Below are positions 1 to 7,651 of a DNA stretch of 8,527 bases, piece after piece (within the stretch, counting starts at the first letter, position 1; each line of letters begins with the position of its first letter). The stretch covers positions 1 through 8,527 of the forward strand of contig JAGXIS010000078.1 in assembly GCA_024635465.1 (NCBI GenBank). Direction: 5' to 3'. The position numbers were made by a program, and so were the translations under genes. Under the pieces are notes generated by a model. That model worked only from the letters and a program-made list of their open reading frames with translations. It was not told the origin of the DNA and ran no database searches. This DNA is from Bacteroidota bacterium (GTDB lineage: Bacteria > Bacteroidota > Rhodothermia > Balneolales > Balneolaceae).

Positions 1-857
1 CCTATAGGGTGCCATGTGGTTTTGATTTCCATACAATCAAGTATCATGTATGGATTTTCATAACGATCATCCATCCAATCTGTTATAGAATAATGTGATA
101 CTCGCTTCACACTTATAGATGCATTCTCATCAATAAGTTTCATGATACTTTTTTCTGATGATGAATTTATGATGCCATTAACATCCATATGGCTTGTTAG
201 ATCATTCAACATCTCATTTTGATGTCCTGAAAGTATATTTACCACACCACCGGGCACATCAGAAGCATGTAAAACCTCACCCAAACTGATAGCAGGCAGT
301 GGGGTTTTTTCGGATGCTATCATAACTGTACAATTTCCCGCTGCAATTACCGGTGCAATAAGCGTCACGGTTGAAAGCAATGGATAAGCGTCAGGTGCCA
401 GTATACCGACTACTCCGGTTGGTTCCGGAACACTGAAATTGAAATGTGAGCTGGCAACCGGATTTACAGTACCAAAAACCTGACTGATTTTATCCGTCCA
501 CCCACCATAATATACTAAACGATCTATAGAGCACTCCACTTCACGTTTTGCCTCTTTATGATCTTTGCCACTTGCTTCAAGTTCTTTTATAAATTGATCC
601 TTACGACCTTCCAGCATCTCCGCAATTCGATAGAGAATTTGACCCCGATTATAGGCTGACCGACTACTCCAATCACTAAAAGCAGATCTGGCTGCAACAA
701 TCGCTTCCCTTATATCTTTCCTAGTACATCGACATGCATTTGCGATGTGCTCACCTTTTTTATTGGATATCTTATAAACTCTCTCCGATTCACTTCTGGG
801 AAATTTTCCGTTTACGTATGTTTTATATGTTTTTAATACTTCTAATCTTTCAGTCAT
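1..857 (-). CDS. ALDH16 C-terminal-half pseudo-aldehyde dehydrogenase (3' end outside window)
   Basis: The frame is open from the ATG at 857 to the window edge (285 full codons plus two bases). It begins MTERLEVLKTYKTYVNGKF and has an ALDH-fold N-terminal and nucleotide-binding region, for example YYGGWTDK near residue 116, where the upstream gene has YYAGWADK. Every catalytic landmark visible in this part is lost. The PWNFP motif is PDAYP (155-159), so the catalytic Asn is Ala157. The Lys of KPAE is Ile180. Both glycines of FTGSTAVG are gone (region 229-238), and no ELGGK motif follows. The last visible residues, KTTWHPIG, resemble the C-terminus of human ALDH16A1 as I remember it (KALWLPMGD), so the stop is probably only a few codons outside the window. 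On that reading the protein has no catalytic domain and acts as a structural partner of the ALDH encoded just upstream. It is third in the deoC operon. The A-rich bases before its ATG contain no Shine-Dalgarno. The ALDH-fold assignment is firm; the ALDH16 assignment is strong but from memory. Confidence 0.85.
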   Translation of the reverse strand, partial: MTERLEVLKTYKTYVNGKFPRSESERVYKISNKKGEHIANACRCTRKDIREAIVAARSAFSDWSSRSAYNRGQILYRIAEMLEGRKDQFIKELEASGKDHKEAKREVECSIDRLVYYGGWTDKISQVFGTVNPVASSHFNFSVPEPTGVVGILAPDAYPLLSTVTLIAPVIAAGNCTVMIASEKTPLPAISLGEVLHASDVPGGVVNILSGHQNEMLNDLTSHMDVNGIINSSSEKSIMKLIDENASISVKRVSHYSITDWMDDRYENPYMILDCMEIKTTWHPI

Positions 858-923
858 GGTTTTTTTATCATTTATAGAATGTAGATCATTTGTGAACCGT
901 CTACTCAATCCTTTATAATACTA
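858..923 (-). other. In-frame TAG and open linker joining the two ALDH16 halves
   Basis: Read on the minus strand, the upstream ALDH ends with TAG (923-921). The next 21 codons (920-858) contain no stop and lead in the same frame to the ATG (857) of the second ALDH-like gene. The 21 residues would be polar and basic (start YYKGLSRRF, end NDKKT), which suits an interdomain linker. The distance between domain ends is roughly that of fused ALDH16 proteins. TAG is also the stop of leuS in this window, so the codon is not reassigned genome-wide. The base context after the stop (TAG TAT) is not a known leaky context that I recognise. The region may be a split site, a readthrough site or a point mutation. 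Confidence 0.6.
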
Positions 924-2456
924 GAACTTGAATTTCAGGTATCCCTGCAATCCATGTAATCCACCTTCCCGACCCATACCACTCTCTTTATAACCACCAA
1001 AAGGGGAGGTAGGATCAAATTTGTTATAGGTATTTGCCCAAACCACTCCGGACTTTAGTTTCGATCCAACTTTAAATATTTTCGAGCCCTTGTCTGTCCA
1101 AACACCTCCGGCCAGACCAAATTGAGTATTATTTGCTTTTTCTATGGCTTCATCCGGAGTTCTGAATGTTTGAATGGTTAAAACCGGTCCAAAAATTTCC
1201 TCCTGAACAATTCGATTACTTTGGCTCACATTTGTAAAAATTGTGGGGCGACAATAATACCCCTCATCAGGTATTTTACAACTGCTTTGATACATCGACG
1301 CGCCTTCTTCAACACCAATTTTAAGATGATCGTTAATCTTATCGAATTGCGATTGTGAATTAATAGCACCGATATCGGTATTCTTGTCTAATGGATCTCC
1401 AACGATTAGAGTCTCCATTCGATTCTTTAATTTCATGATCAACGTTTCAGCAACACCTTCTTGCACCAGTAATCGGGAGCCTGCACAGCAAACATGTCCC
1501 TGATTAAAGAATATTGCATTGACAATCCCCTCAACAGCCTGATCCAGTGGGGCATCTTCAAAGATTATATTTGCCCCTTTTCCACCCAATTCAAGTGTAA
1601 ATTTTTTATCTGTACCTGCAATTGATTTCTGAATGATTTTGCCAACCGCTGTAGATCCGGTGAAGGCAATTTTATTAACATCCGGATGATCCACTAATGC
1701 CGCACCGGTTTGTCCGGCACCTGTAACAATATTCACGACTCCTTTTGGCAAACCTGCATCCCTGCAAATTTCAGCAAATTTGAGTGCAGTTATCGGTGTA
1801 GATTCAGCCGGTTTTAAAACAACTGTATTACCTGTTGCTAAAGCAGGTGCAATCTTCCAGGCCAGCATTAAAAGTGGGAAATTCCATGGGATAATTTGTC
1901 CGCATACACCCAAGGATTCATGTTTTCGGCCGGGAAAAGCATATTCCAATTTATCTGCCCAACCGGCATAATAGAAAAAATATGCAGCAGCCAACGGTAC
2001 ATCAACATCTCTGGACTCTCGAATCGGCTTACCCCCATCCATAGATTCTGTGATAGCTAACTCACGAGAACGCTCCTGAATCATTCTGGCAATCCTGAAT
2101 ATGTATTTACCTCTTTCTTTACCTGATAAATTTTTCCAGACTTTTGTATATGCTTTTCTTGCAGATTTAACTGCTTTATCGACATCCTCCGAAGTACCCT
2201 CTGCAAACTGGGTAAGAGATTTACCGGTAGATGGATTAATGGATGTCATATAGCGTCCCTTGACAGGTTTTACAAACTCTCCGTCAATGAAATGATCATA
2301 TTTTTCAAGTATTTCAATATGGTCACTGCTCTCTGGAGCATCACTATATTCCCAAAAAGAGGCAAAATCAAACTTCAGATCTGCATTGGGAGATGTCGGT
2401 TTCTGTCCATTTCCCTCTACATTTTTAATAACTTTATCTTTTGACTGCTCTGACAT
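921..2456 (-). CDS. Aldehyde dehydrogenase, catalytic N-terminal half of ALDH16
   Basis: An NAD(P)-dependent aldehyde dehydrogenase of about 511 residues, oxidising an aldehyde to an acid in the cytoplasm. All catalytic elements are present (numbering from the ATG at 2456). They are Asn192 in PWNFP, the cofactor Lys215 in KPAE, the Rossmann glycines in FTGSTAVG (265-272), the general base Glu289 in ELGGK, the nucleophile Cys323 in GHVCCAGS, and Glu420 in EEIFGPV. The roughly 50-residue N-terminal extension contains FWEYSDAPES, like the (M)EYGPVPES segment near the start of ALDH16 proteins, which separates it from plain ALDHs. An in-frame TTG at 2465 would add three residues; I prefer the ATG because TTG starts are rarer and neither has a ribosome binding site. 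The gene starts 14 bp after the deoC stop, so they are surely co-transcribed. The likely substrate is acetaldehyde from DeoC (inference from context). It ends in TAG with the pseudo-ALDH half in the same frame behind it. Confidence 0.95.
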   Translation of the reverse strand: MSEQSKDKVIKNVEGNGQKPTSPNADLKFDFASFWEYSDAPESSDHIEILEKYDHFIDGEFVKPVKGRYMTSINPSTGKSLTQFAEGTSEDVDKAVKSARKAYTKVWKNLSGKERGKYIFRIARMIQERSRELAITESMDGGKPIRESRDVDVPLAAAYFFYYAGWADKLEYAFPGRKHESLGVCGQIIPWNFPLLMLAWKIAPALATGNTVVLKPAESTPITALKFAEICRDAGLPKGVVNIVTGAGQTGAALVDHPDVNKIAFTGSTAVGKIIQKSIAGTDKKFTLELGGKGANIIFEDAPLDQAVEGIVNAIFFNQGHVCCAGSRLLVQEGVAETLIMKLKNRMETLIVGDPLDKNTDIGAINSQSQFDKINDHLKIGVEEGASMYQSSCKIPDEGYYCRPTIFTNVSQSNRIVQEEIFGPVLTIQTFRTPDEAIEKANNTQFGLAGGVWTDKGSKIFKVGSKLKSGVVWANTYNKFDPTSPFGGYKESGMGREGGLHGLQGYLKFKF

Positions 2457-2470
2457 GATGTTCAATCGAA

Positions 2471-3379
2471 TTAATCGTTAGAAAAATAGTTAATACTCTG
2501 ATATACACCTGTTTCCTGCTTCACTATTTGCATTAACAGATCATTTGTTAGAGAGCTGGCTCCAAATCGAAACCAATCCGGCGAGAGCCATTCAGCGCCC
2601 AATGTCTCTTTAACGAGAACAAGGTACTGTAAAGCTTCTTTTGCTTTACGTATTCCACCCGCCGGTTTCATACCAATCATGATCCCGGTATTCAGATAAT
2701 AATCACGAATAGCCTCAAGCATCACTAAAGTTACAGGTTGAGTTGCTGCCGGTGATATTTTTCCGGTCGAAGTTTTTATAAAATCTGCACCGGCATGCAT
2801 CGCAATATCACTGGCTTTGCGAACATTCTCCAATGTTTCAAGTTCACCGGTTTCAAGAATGACTTTGAGATGTGCATCACCACATGCCTCTTTAATACTT
2901 GCTATCTCATCAAATATAAAACTGTAATTACCACTTAAAAACTGTCCTCTTGAAAGCACCATATCGATTTCATCTGCACCCTCGCCCACAGCAAACTTAG
3001 TATCTTCAATTTTTACTTGTAATGGTGCCATTCCACTTGGAAAGGCTGTTGCTACACTCGCTACTTTAACAGTGGAACCTTCAAGCGCTTTTTTTGCGAT
3101 GGACACCATGGTCGGGTAGACACATACGGCTGCTACTGATGGCAGGTCAGGCAGGGCTGCATAGGGTTTGCTGGCTTTACTGCACAATGAAATTACTTTA
3201 CCCGGCGAATCTTTTCCCTCCAATGTAGTATGATCAATCATACTCAATGCCAATTTCAGAGCCTGTAATTTGGACTCTTTTTTGATACTTCGCTTATTAA
3301 GCCTGGAAACACGCTCCTCAACACCAATAGTATCGATTGGAATGGTCTGATGAAAATCGGGCAAAACAGTTGTATTCAT
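2471..3379 (-). CDS. deoC: Deoxyribose-phosphate aldolase
   Basis: A class I aldolase that cleaves 2-deoxy-D-ribose 5-phosphate to glyceraldehyde 3-phosphate and acetaldehyde, the last step of deoxynucleoside catabolism. The 302-residue protein is a TIM barrel. The Schiff-base lysine is Lys202 in DFIKTSTGK, the second active-site lysine is Lys238 in GMKPAGG, the proton-relay Asp139 lies in GADEIDMV, and Cys86 lies in AAVCVYP. It is longer than the roughly 260-residue E. coli enzyme because of an N-terminal extension that includes SIKKES and IDHTTLEG. That arrangement, together with CGDAHLKVILETGEL and LGAEWLSP, resembles the animal DERA type more than the short bacterial type (from memory). 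It is the first gene of the leftward operon, with a 14-bp gap to the ALDH. The ATG at 3379 has no clear Shine-Dalgarno; its upstream region is shared with the divergent amidase gene. Confidence 0.97.
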   Translation of the reverse strand: MNTTVLPDFHQTIPIDTIGVEERVSRLNKRSIKKESKLQALKLALSMIDHTTLEGKDSPGKVISLCSKASKPYAALPDLPSVAAVCVYPTMVSIAKKALEGSTVKVASVATAFPSGMAPLQVKIEDTKFAVGEGADEIDMVLSRGQFLSGNYSFIFDEIASIKEACGDAHLKVILETGELETLENVRKASDIAMHAGADFIKTSTGKISPAATQPVTLVMLEAIRDYYLNTGIMIGMKPAGGIRKAKEALQYLVLVKETLGAEWLSPDWFRFGASSLTNDLLMQIVKQETGVYQSINYFSND

Positions 3380-3571
3380 TAAACTAATCTCTTTTCTGAA
3401 AGTAATACTGATATATTAACGAGCATAACAAAAGGTAAGCATATTCAAATTCGGGAAAAAATTTGTGAAGGGGTTGATATATAAAATTACTCCAATATAT
3501 ATATCCTTATTTTATAGAGAATTCAGATGTTCTTTCTATTTTTTGACCTGAATAAACAGTAATTCCTTACT
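3380..3571. promoter_or_regulatory. Divergent intergenic region between deoC and the amidase gene
   Basis: These 192 very AT-rich bases separate two divergent genes and must hold both promoters. For the rightward gene there is a TTGATA at 3474-3479. An alternating TA run follows at 3496-3504, 16 to 18 bases downstream, which could serve as -35 and -10 boxes of a housekeeping promoter. An 8-bp inverted repeat (GATATATA 3476-3483, TATATATC 3498-3505) overlaps the same bases. For the leftward operon the best I see is a TACCTTTT-like match to the Bacteroidota -7 element TAnnTTTG (about 3431-3438 on the minus strand), with no convincing -33 box. The region's role is certain by position; the individual boxes are weak. 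Confidence 0.5.
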
Positions 3572-4432
3572 ATGAAAACGACTACAATCGCATTACCTCA
3601 ATATTCTTGTACTGATAATTTGGCTGAAAATTTAGAAAAGGCTGAACAAATGATTGAAACTTCTGTGAAAAACGGTGCCAATTTGATTGTCTTACAGGAA
3701 CTTTTTCATACAACGTATTTTTGTCGTGAAATCAATCAGGAATATTTTCAATGGGCAGAATCAATCCCGGGTCCTGTTACAGATCGATTTTGTAAAATCG
3801 CAAAACGCCTTAAAACAGTACTATTATTGCCTGTTTTTGAAAGAAAAGCAGCCGGCATCTATTATAATACGATGGTAGTTATCGAATCTGATGGGTCGAT
3901 CCTCGGAATTTATCGTAAAATGCATATCCCGGATGACCCAGGATTTCATGAAAAATATTACTTTACACCGGGTGATTTAGGTTTTAAAGTGTTTCAGACC
4001 AGTGTTGGTAACATAGGTACCTTGATTTGTTGGGATCAGTGGTTTCCGGAAGCAGCACGGCTCACAGCTATGAAAGGGGCAGATATATTGGTCTATCCGA
4101 CAGCCATCGGAACCCTTCCGGAAGAATCTGAAATTGAGAAGACTCAATTTTATGATGCCTGGAAGACGATTCAAAGGAGCCATGCCATAGCCAATGGATG
4201 TTACGTAGCCAGTGTTAATCGTGTGGGTACAGAAGGAGGGACTAGGTTCTGGGGGCACTCTTTTGTATGTGCACCTTTTGGGGAAATGATCAGTGAAGCC
4301 GGTGAGGAAGAAGGAATTATATACGCTGAATTGAATTTTGAGTCTATCGAACAGCACAGACAAATATGGCCCTTTTTCAGAGACCGCAGGGTGGATGAGT
4401 ATAAAGGAATCAATAAAAGATTTGATTTATAA
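3572..4432 (+). CDS. aguB: N-carbamoylputrescine amidase (nitrilase superfamily)
   Basis: Hydrolyses N-carbamoylputrescine to putrescine, CO2 and ammonia, the last step of the agmatine deiminase route to polyamines, in the cytoplasm. The 286-residue protein is a single carbon-nitrogen hydrolase domain. The triad is Glu43 (LQELF), Lys116 (YRKMHIP) and Cys153 (LICWDQWFPE), with the supporting Glu127 in GFHEKYYF. The segments HIPDDPGF, YFTPGDLGF, FWGHSF and the C-terminal FFRDRRVDEY are typical of the AguB branch as opposed to general omega-amidases or nitrilases. The partner enzyme, agmatine deiminase (AguA), is often next to it in related bacteria but is absent here. On the left lies the divergent deoC operon and 113 bp to the right is leuS. 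The start ATG lacks a Shine-Dalgarno. I am confident of the family and fairly confident of the substrate. Confidence 0.9.
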   Translation: MKTTTIALPQYSCTDNLAENLEKAEQMIETSVKNGANLIVLQELFHTTYFCREINQEYFQWAESIPGPVTDRFCKIAKRLKTVLLLPVFERKAAGIYYNTMVVIESDGSILGIYRKMHIPDDPGFHEKYYFTPGDLGFKVFQTSVGNIGTLICWDQWFPEAARLTAMKGADILVYPTAIGTLPEESEIEKTQFYDAWKTIQRSHAIANGCYVASVNRVGTEGGTRFWGHSFVCAPFGEMISEAGEEEGIIYAELNFESIEQHRQIWPFFRDRRVDEYKGINKRFDL

Positions 4433-4545
4433 AATCTGTATTTCTGTCTGATAGATTATTTCTTATTGAACCATATCTCTAAGACATTTTCTTTATATTT
4501 CTTTTTAATTAAAATGAAGCAAGGCTACAGACCTAAAGAGTATTC
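4433..4545 (+). promoter_or_regulatory. Intergenic region upstream of leuS with candidate -7 element
   Basis: These 113 AT-rich bases separate the amidase gene from leuS. TATATTTC at 4494-4501 matches seven of the eight positions of the Bacteroidota -7 element TAnnTTTG (the two n positions are free), and a TTG lies at 4466-4468. The 25-base spacing between them is longer than the roughly 20 bases expected. A weak AATCT/AGATT inverted repeat with a 15-base loop follows the amidase stop (about 4434-4458). It lacks a GC stem or a clean U-tract, so I do not call it a terminator. No T-box or leucine-rich attenuator is visible. Confidence 0.3.
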
Positions 4546-4549
4546 ATGA
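4514..4549 (+). promoter_or_regulatory. Mini-ORF of 11 codons overlapping the leuS start (ATGA)
   Basis: An ATG at 4514 opens an 11-codon frame ([11 protein letters not shown]). Its TGA (4547-4549) overlaps the leuS ATG (4546-4548) in the ATGA arrangement typical of translationally coupled genes. It has no leucine codons, so it is not a classical leucine attenuation leader. The 9-base string CTACAGACC occurs both inside it (4525-4533) and just inside leuS (4554-4562), so YRPKE here echoes YRPSE at the LeuRS N-terminus. It has no clear ribosome binding site and could well be chance. Confidence 0.2.
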
Positions 4550-7128
4550 GTACCTACAGACCCTCAGAAATAGAATCAAAATGGCAGCAGTATTGGTTAA
4601 AAAATAAAACCTTTAAAACGCCTGATGATCATAGCAAACCAAAATATTACATACTTGATATGTTTCCCTATCCAAGTGGGTCTGGGCTGCATGTGGGGCA
4701 CCCGGAAGGTTATACTGCTACAGATATTCTGGCTCGTTACAAGAGGATGAAGGGCTACAACGTTTTACATCCAATTGGATGGGACGCTTTTGGCTTGCCT
4801 GCAGAACAATATGCGGTTAAAACAGGAACACATCCAAAAGAAACAACCGAAAAAAATATCGGTGTTTTCAGGGAGCAACTCCAGATGCTTGGGTTCTCCT
4901 ATGATTGGGATCGTGAAGTGAATACCACTGATCCTGACTATTATAAATGGACTCAATGGATTTTTAAAAAACTCTTTGACAGAGGTTTAGCTTATGAATC
5001 TGAGCAACCGGTGAACTGGTGTCCGGAATTAGGTACAGTTCTGGCAAATGAGGAAGTAATCGATGGTAAGAGTGAAGTAGGAGGGTTTCCGGTCGTTAGA
5101 AGGCCAATGAGACAATGGGTTCTTAAAATCACTGCTTATGCTGATCGATTGCTTGAAGATCTGGATGATCTGGATTGGCCTGAATCCACTAAAGAGATGC
5201 AACGAAATTGGATAGGGAGATCTATCGGGGCTGAAATTCAATTTCAAATCGAGGGACATGATGAACAGATCTCTGTTTTTACAACTCGACCGGATACAAT
5301 TTTTGGTGCCACATACATGGTTTTAGCACCGGAACATCCTTTGGTAGATCAAATTACTACTGATGATCAAAAAGCTTCTGTTTCTTCATATAAAGAGTCT
5401 GCAAGTCAGAAATCTGATCTGGAACGTCAGGAATTAAGTAAAGAAAAAACCGGTGTTTTTACAGGTTCATATGCGATTAATCCGGTAAATGGTGTCGAAA
5501 TACCGGTGTGGATTGCTGATTATGTGCTTGCTCATTATGGAACCGGAGCCATTATGGCGGTTCCGGGTCAAGATGAGAGGGATTGGGAATTTGCTGAAGC
5601 TTTTGATCTACCCATATTGAGAACTGTTCAACCACCTGAAGATTTTGAGGGAAAGGCTTATACAGGTGATGGTCCCTGCATAAACAGTGATTTTTTGAAT
5701 GGTCTTCACATTACAGAAGCTAAAACTGAGATCATCGAATGGCTGGAAAAAAATGGAGTGGGGCAGAAGAGTGTAAATTACAAACTCCGTGACTGGCTTT
5801 TTTCAAGACAACGATATTGGGGAGAACCGTTTCCTATCATTCATGTGAATGGGAAACCCAAATCACTTCCTGAATCTGAATTACCCGTTACACTTCCTCC
5901 TGTAGATGATTTTCAACCGACTCAAACCGGTGAGCCGCCACTGGCAAGAGCCAAAAACTGGGTCGAAACTACGGACCCTGAAACAGGTGAGAAAGCTATT
6001 CGAGAGACAAATACAATGCCCCAATGGGCCGGATCTTGTTGGTATTATTTAAGATATATCAGTCCGGATTATGATGGTGGACCGGTGGATAAAGGTCAAG
6101 AGAAGTATTGGATGCCTGTTGATCTCTATGTGGGAGGCTCTGAACATTCAGTACTGCATTTACTTTATGCACGTTTTTGGCATAAAGTATTATATGATTG
6201 TGGCATCGTTTCAACAAAAGAACCTTTTCAGCGACTGGTTCACCAGGGGATGATTTTAGGTGAGGTTGAGTATACTTCTTATGAAAAGGATGGGAAAGTG
6301 ATAAGTGCAGATGAAGCAGCTGAATCGAAAGATATTACACGAGTTCCTCTTTCTGAAAGTGAAGTTGAAAAAAAGGGAGATCGGTTTGTGGTTAAAGGGA
6401 CAGAAATCAGTGTCGATTCAAAAGCTCACAAAATGTCAAAATCACGTGGAAATGTGATCAACCCTGATGATGTGGTCAAAAGTTATGGTGCTGACTCTCT
6501 AAGGTTATATGAGATGTTTATGGGCCCCTTAGAACAAGTAAAACCTTGGAGTACAAAAGGAGTAGAAGGTGTAAATCGGTTTTTAAATCGCTCATGGAGA
6601 CTCTTTTTCGGAGATGCTGAGGAGGATCAATTCAATGTTTCTGACAGTGAACCTACCGGAGAACAATTAAAAACACTTCATGAAGCCATTAAAAAGGTTA
6701 CTGAAGATATTGAAAATATGCGGTTTAATACGGCTATATCTGCACTGATGATCTTTGTAAACGAAGCTAATAGTTGGGATTCTATTCCTAAAACCATTGC
6801 AGATCCGTTTGTAATTTTACTTTCACCGTTCTCTCCGCACATAGCCGAAGAGTTATGGAATCGATTGGGGCACAGTGATAGTTTAGCCTATGAAGTGTGG
6901 CCGAATTTTAATGAGGAGTATCTAAAAAGTGATTCGATTGAAATACCTGTTCAAGTAAATGGGAAAGTACGTGCCAACATCACTATTCCTTCTGATCGGA
7001 TTAAGGATAAAGAGTTTGTAATTGGATTAGCTAAACAGCAGGAGAATATTCAGAAATATCTGGATGGTACTACTATGATTAAGGAGATTTTTGTACCGGG
7101 ACGTATAGTGAATCTGGTAGTTAAATAG
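4546..7128 (+). CDS. leuS: Leucyl-tRNA synthetase
   Basis: Charges tRNA-Leu with leucine using ATP; a cytoplasmic class Ia synthetase. The 860 residues match the usual bacterial length. The HIGH signature is HVGH at 49-52, inside [15 protein letters not shown]. The CP1 editing domain includes [12 protein letters not shown] (from 246) and [15 protein letters not shown] (332-346); Asp343 corresponds to the conserved editing aspartate. [13 protein letters not shown] marks the return to the catalytic core. The KMSKS loop is intact at 629-633 ([10 protein letters not shown]). The anticodon-binding domain follows, and the C-terminal domain carries [12 protein letters not shown] weak AAAGAG lies five bases before the ATG, and an 11-codon mini-ORF overlaps the start. 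It ends in TAG and is followed after 7 bp by the OsmC-family gene, so the two are probably co-transcribed. Nothing suggests loss of function; the enzyme should be essential. Confidence 0.98.
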   Translation: MSTYRPSEIESKWQQYWLKNKTFKTPDDHSKPKYYILDMFPYPSGSGLHVGHPEGYTATDILARYKRMKGYNVLHPIGWDAFGLPAEQYAVKTGTHPKETTEKNIGVFREQLQMLGFSYDWDREVNTTDPDYYKWTQWIFKKLFDRGLAYESEQPVNWCPELGTVLANEEVIDGKSEVGGFPVVRRPMRQWVLKITAYADRLLEDLDDLDWPESTKEMQRNWIGRSIGAEIQFQIEGHDEQISVFTTRPDTIFGATYMVLAPEHPLVDQITTDDQKASVSSYKESASQKSDLERQELSKEKTGVFTGSYAINPVNGVEIPVWIADYVLAHYGTGAIMAVPGQDERDWEFAEAFDLPILRTVQPPEDFEGKAYTGDGPCINSDFLNGLHITEAKTEIIEWLEKNGVGQKSVNYKLRDWLFSRQRYWGEPFPIIHVNGKPKSLPESELPVTLPPVDDFQPTQTGEPPLARAKNWVETTDPETGEKAIRETNTMPQWAGSCWYYLRYISPDYDGGPVDKGQEKYWMPVDLYVGGSEHSVLHLLYARFWHKVLYDCGIVSTKEPFQRLVHQGMILGEVEYTSYEKDGKVISADEAAESKDITRVPLSESEVEKKGDRFVVKGTEISVDSKAHKMSKSRGNVINPDDVVKSYGADSLRLYEMFMGPLEQVKPWSTKGVEGVNRFLNRSWRLFFGDAEEDQFNVSDSEPTGEQLKTLHEAIKKVTEDIENMRFNTAISALMIFVNEANSWDSIPKTIADPFVILLSPFSPHIAEELWNRLGHSDSLAYEVWPNFNEEYLKSDSIEIPVQVNGKVRANITIPSDRIKDKEFVIGLAKQQENIQKYLDGTTMIKEIFVPGRIVNLVVK

Positions 7129-7135
7129 TCTTCAA

Positions 7136-7594
7136 ATGTCTGAACATCAAGCAGAAATTAGTTGGGTAAGAAAAGGGGATACATTTTTAGATCAAAAATA
7201 TAGTCGTGAACATATATGGAAATTTGATGGAGGCATTGAAATCAGTGCATCTGCATCGCCTTCTATTGTGCCTACTCCATACTCGTCAGCAGAGTGTATA
7301 GACCCTGAAGAGGCATTTGTAGCATCCATTTCAAGTTGTCACATGCTCTTCTTTCTTTCTATTGCTGCAAAAAAGGGTTTTATAGTGAACAGTTATGTGG
7401 ACAGTGCGATTGGAATACTCTCTAAAAACAACGATAAACTCTCTATCTCAAGTGTCAAATTGAATCCTATTGTTGAATTTGATGGGGATAATCAACCTGA
7501 TTTCAACATACTTTCTGCTTTGCATAAAGAGTCTCATGACAATTGCTTCATTGCCAATTCAGTAAAAACTGATATTGAAATAGTGATTAGTTAA
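7136..7594 (+). CDS. OsmC/Ohr-family thiol peroxidase-like protein
   Basis: A small cytoplasmic protein of 152 residues in the OsmC/Ohr superfamily, whose members reduce organic hydroperoxides with a pair of cysteines. Both expected cysteines are present, Cys68 in SISSCHML and Cys137 in HDNCFIAN. They come with the Glu60 region (DPEEAFVAS) and the Arg24 region (YSREHIWKFDGG) that belong to the active site. SASPSIVPTPYS is typical of the OsmC-like branch of about 150 residues found in many Gram-negative bacteria rather than of classical Ohr. The actual substrate is unknown. The start ATG lies 7 bp after the leuS stop and has no Shine-Dalgarno, so translation may be coupled to leuS. I see no OhrR-type regulator nearby. 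Confidence 0.88.
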   Translation: MSEHQAEISWVRKGDTFLDQKYSREHIWKFDGGIEISASASPSIVPTPYSSAECIDPEEAFVASISSCHMLFFLSIAAKKGFIVNSYVDSAIGILSKNNDKLSISSVKLNPIVEFDGDNQPDFNILSALHKESHDNCFIANSVKTDIEIVIS

Positions 7595-7617
7595 TTACCA
7601 GCGCTCATAACATATAT

Positions 7618-7631
7618 TTTACATATGTAAA
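7618..7631. repeat. 14-bp perfect palindrome upstream of the helicase gene
   Basis: TTTACATATGTAAA is a perfect inverted repeat lying 20 bases before the helicase ATG. It is AT-rich, and the arms meet without a spacer, so it would not form a useful RNA hairpin. It could be a binding site for a dimeric regulator or chance in AT-rich spacer DNA. The spacer (7595-7651) is 57 bp and otherwise shows only near-matches to a -7 element. Confidence 0.35.
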
Positions 7632-7651
7632 CTTTTGTGTAGTTTGAGCCT

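Noticed and set aside
921..923. TAG reassigned to an amino acid throughout the genome
   Set aside because: LeuS ends in TAG at its normal length, and a TGA follows only four codons later, so TAG acts as a stop in this window.
1780..1971. 63-codon plus-strand open frame
   Set aside because: It lies wholly opposite the catalytic ALDH gene, has no family features, and is a shadow of that coding region.
2457..2465. TTG start giving the ALDH three extra residues
   Set aside because: An ATG at 2456 is nearby and more probable; neither start has a ribosome binding site that would favour the TTG.
3977..4363. 128-codon minus-strand open frame opposite the amidase gene
   Set aside because: It is an antisense shadow of a well-supported enzyme; its composition is not protein-like and it has no recognisable motif.
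4434..4458. Terminator after the amidase gene
   Set aside because: The only inverted repeat is a 5-bp AT-rich stem with a 15-base loop and no clear U-tract, too weak to call.
5560..5582. LeuRS editing motif reading GQDERD instead of the common GHDxRD
   Set aside because: The essential aspartate is kept and this neighbouring position varies among bacterial LeuRS, so it is not evidence of an editing defect.
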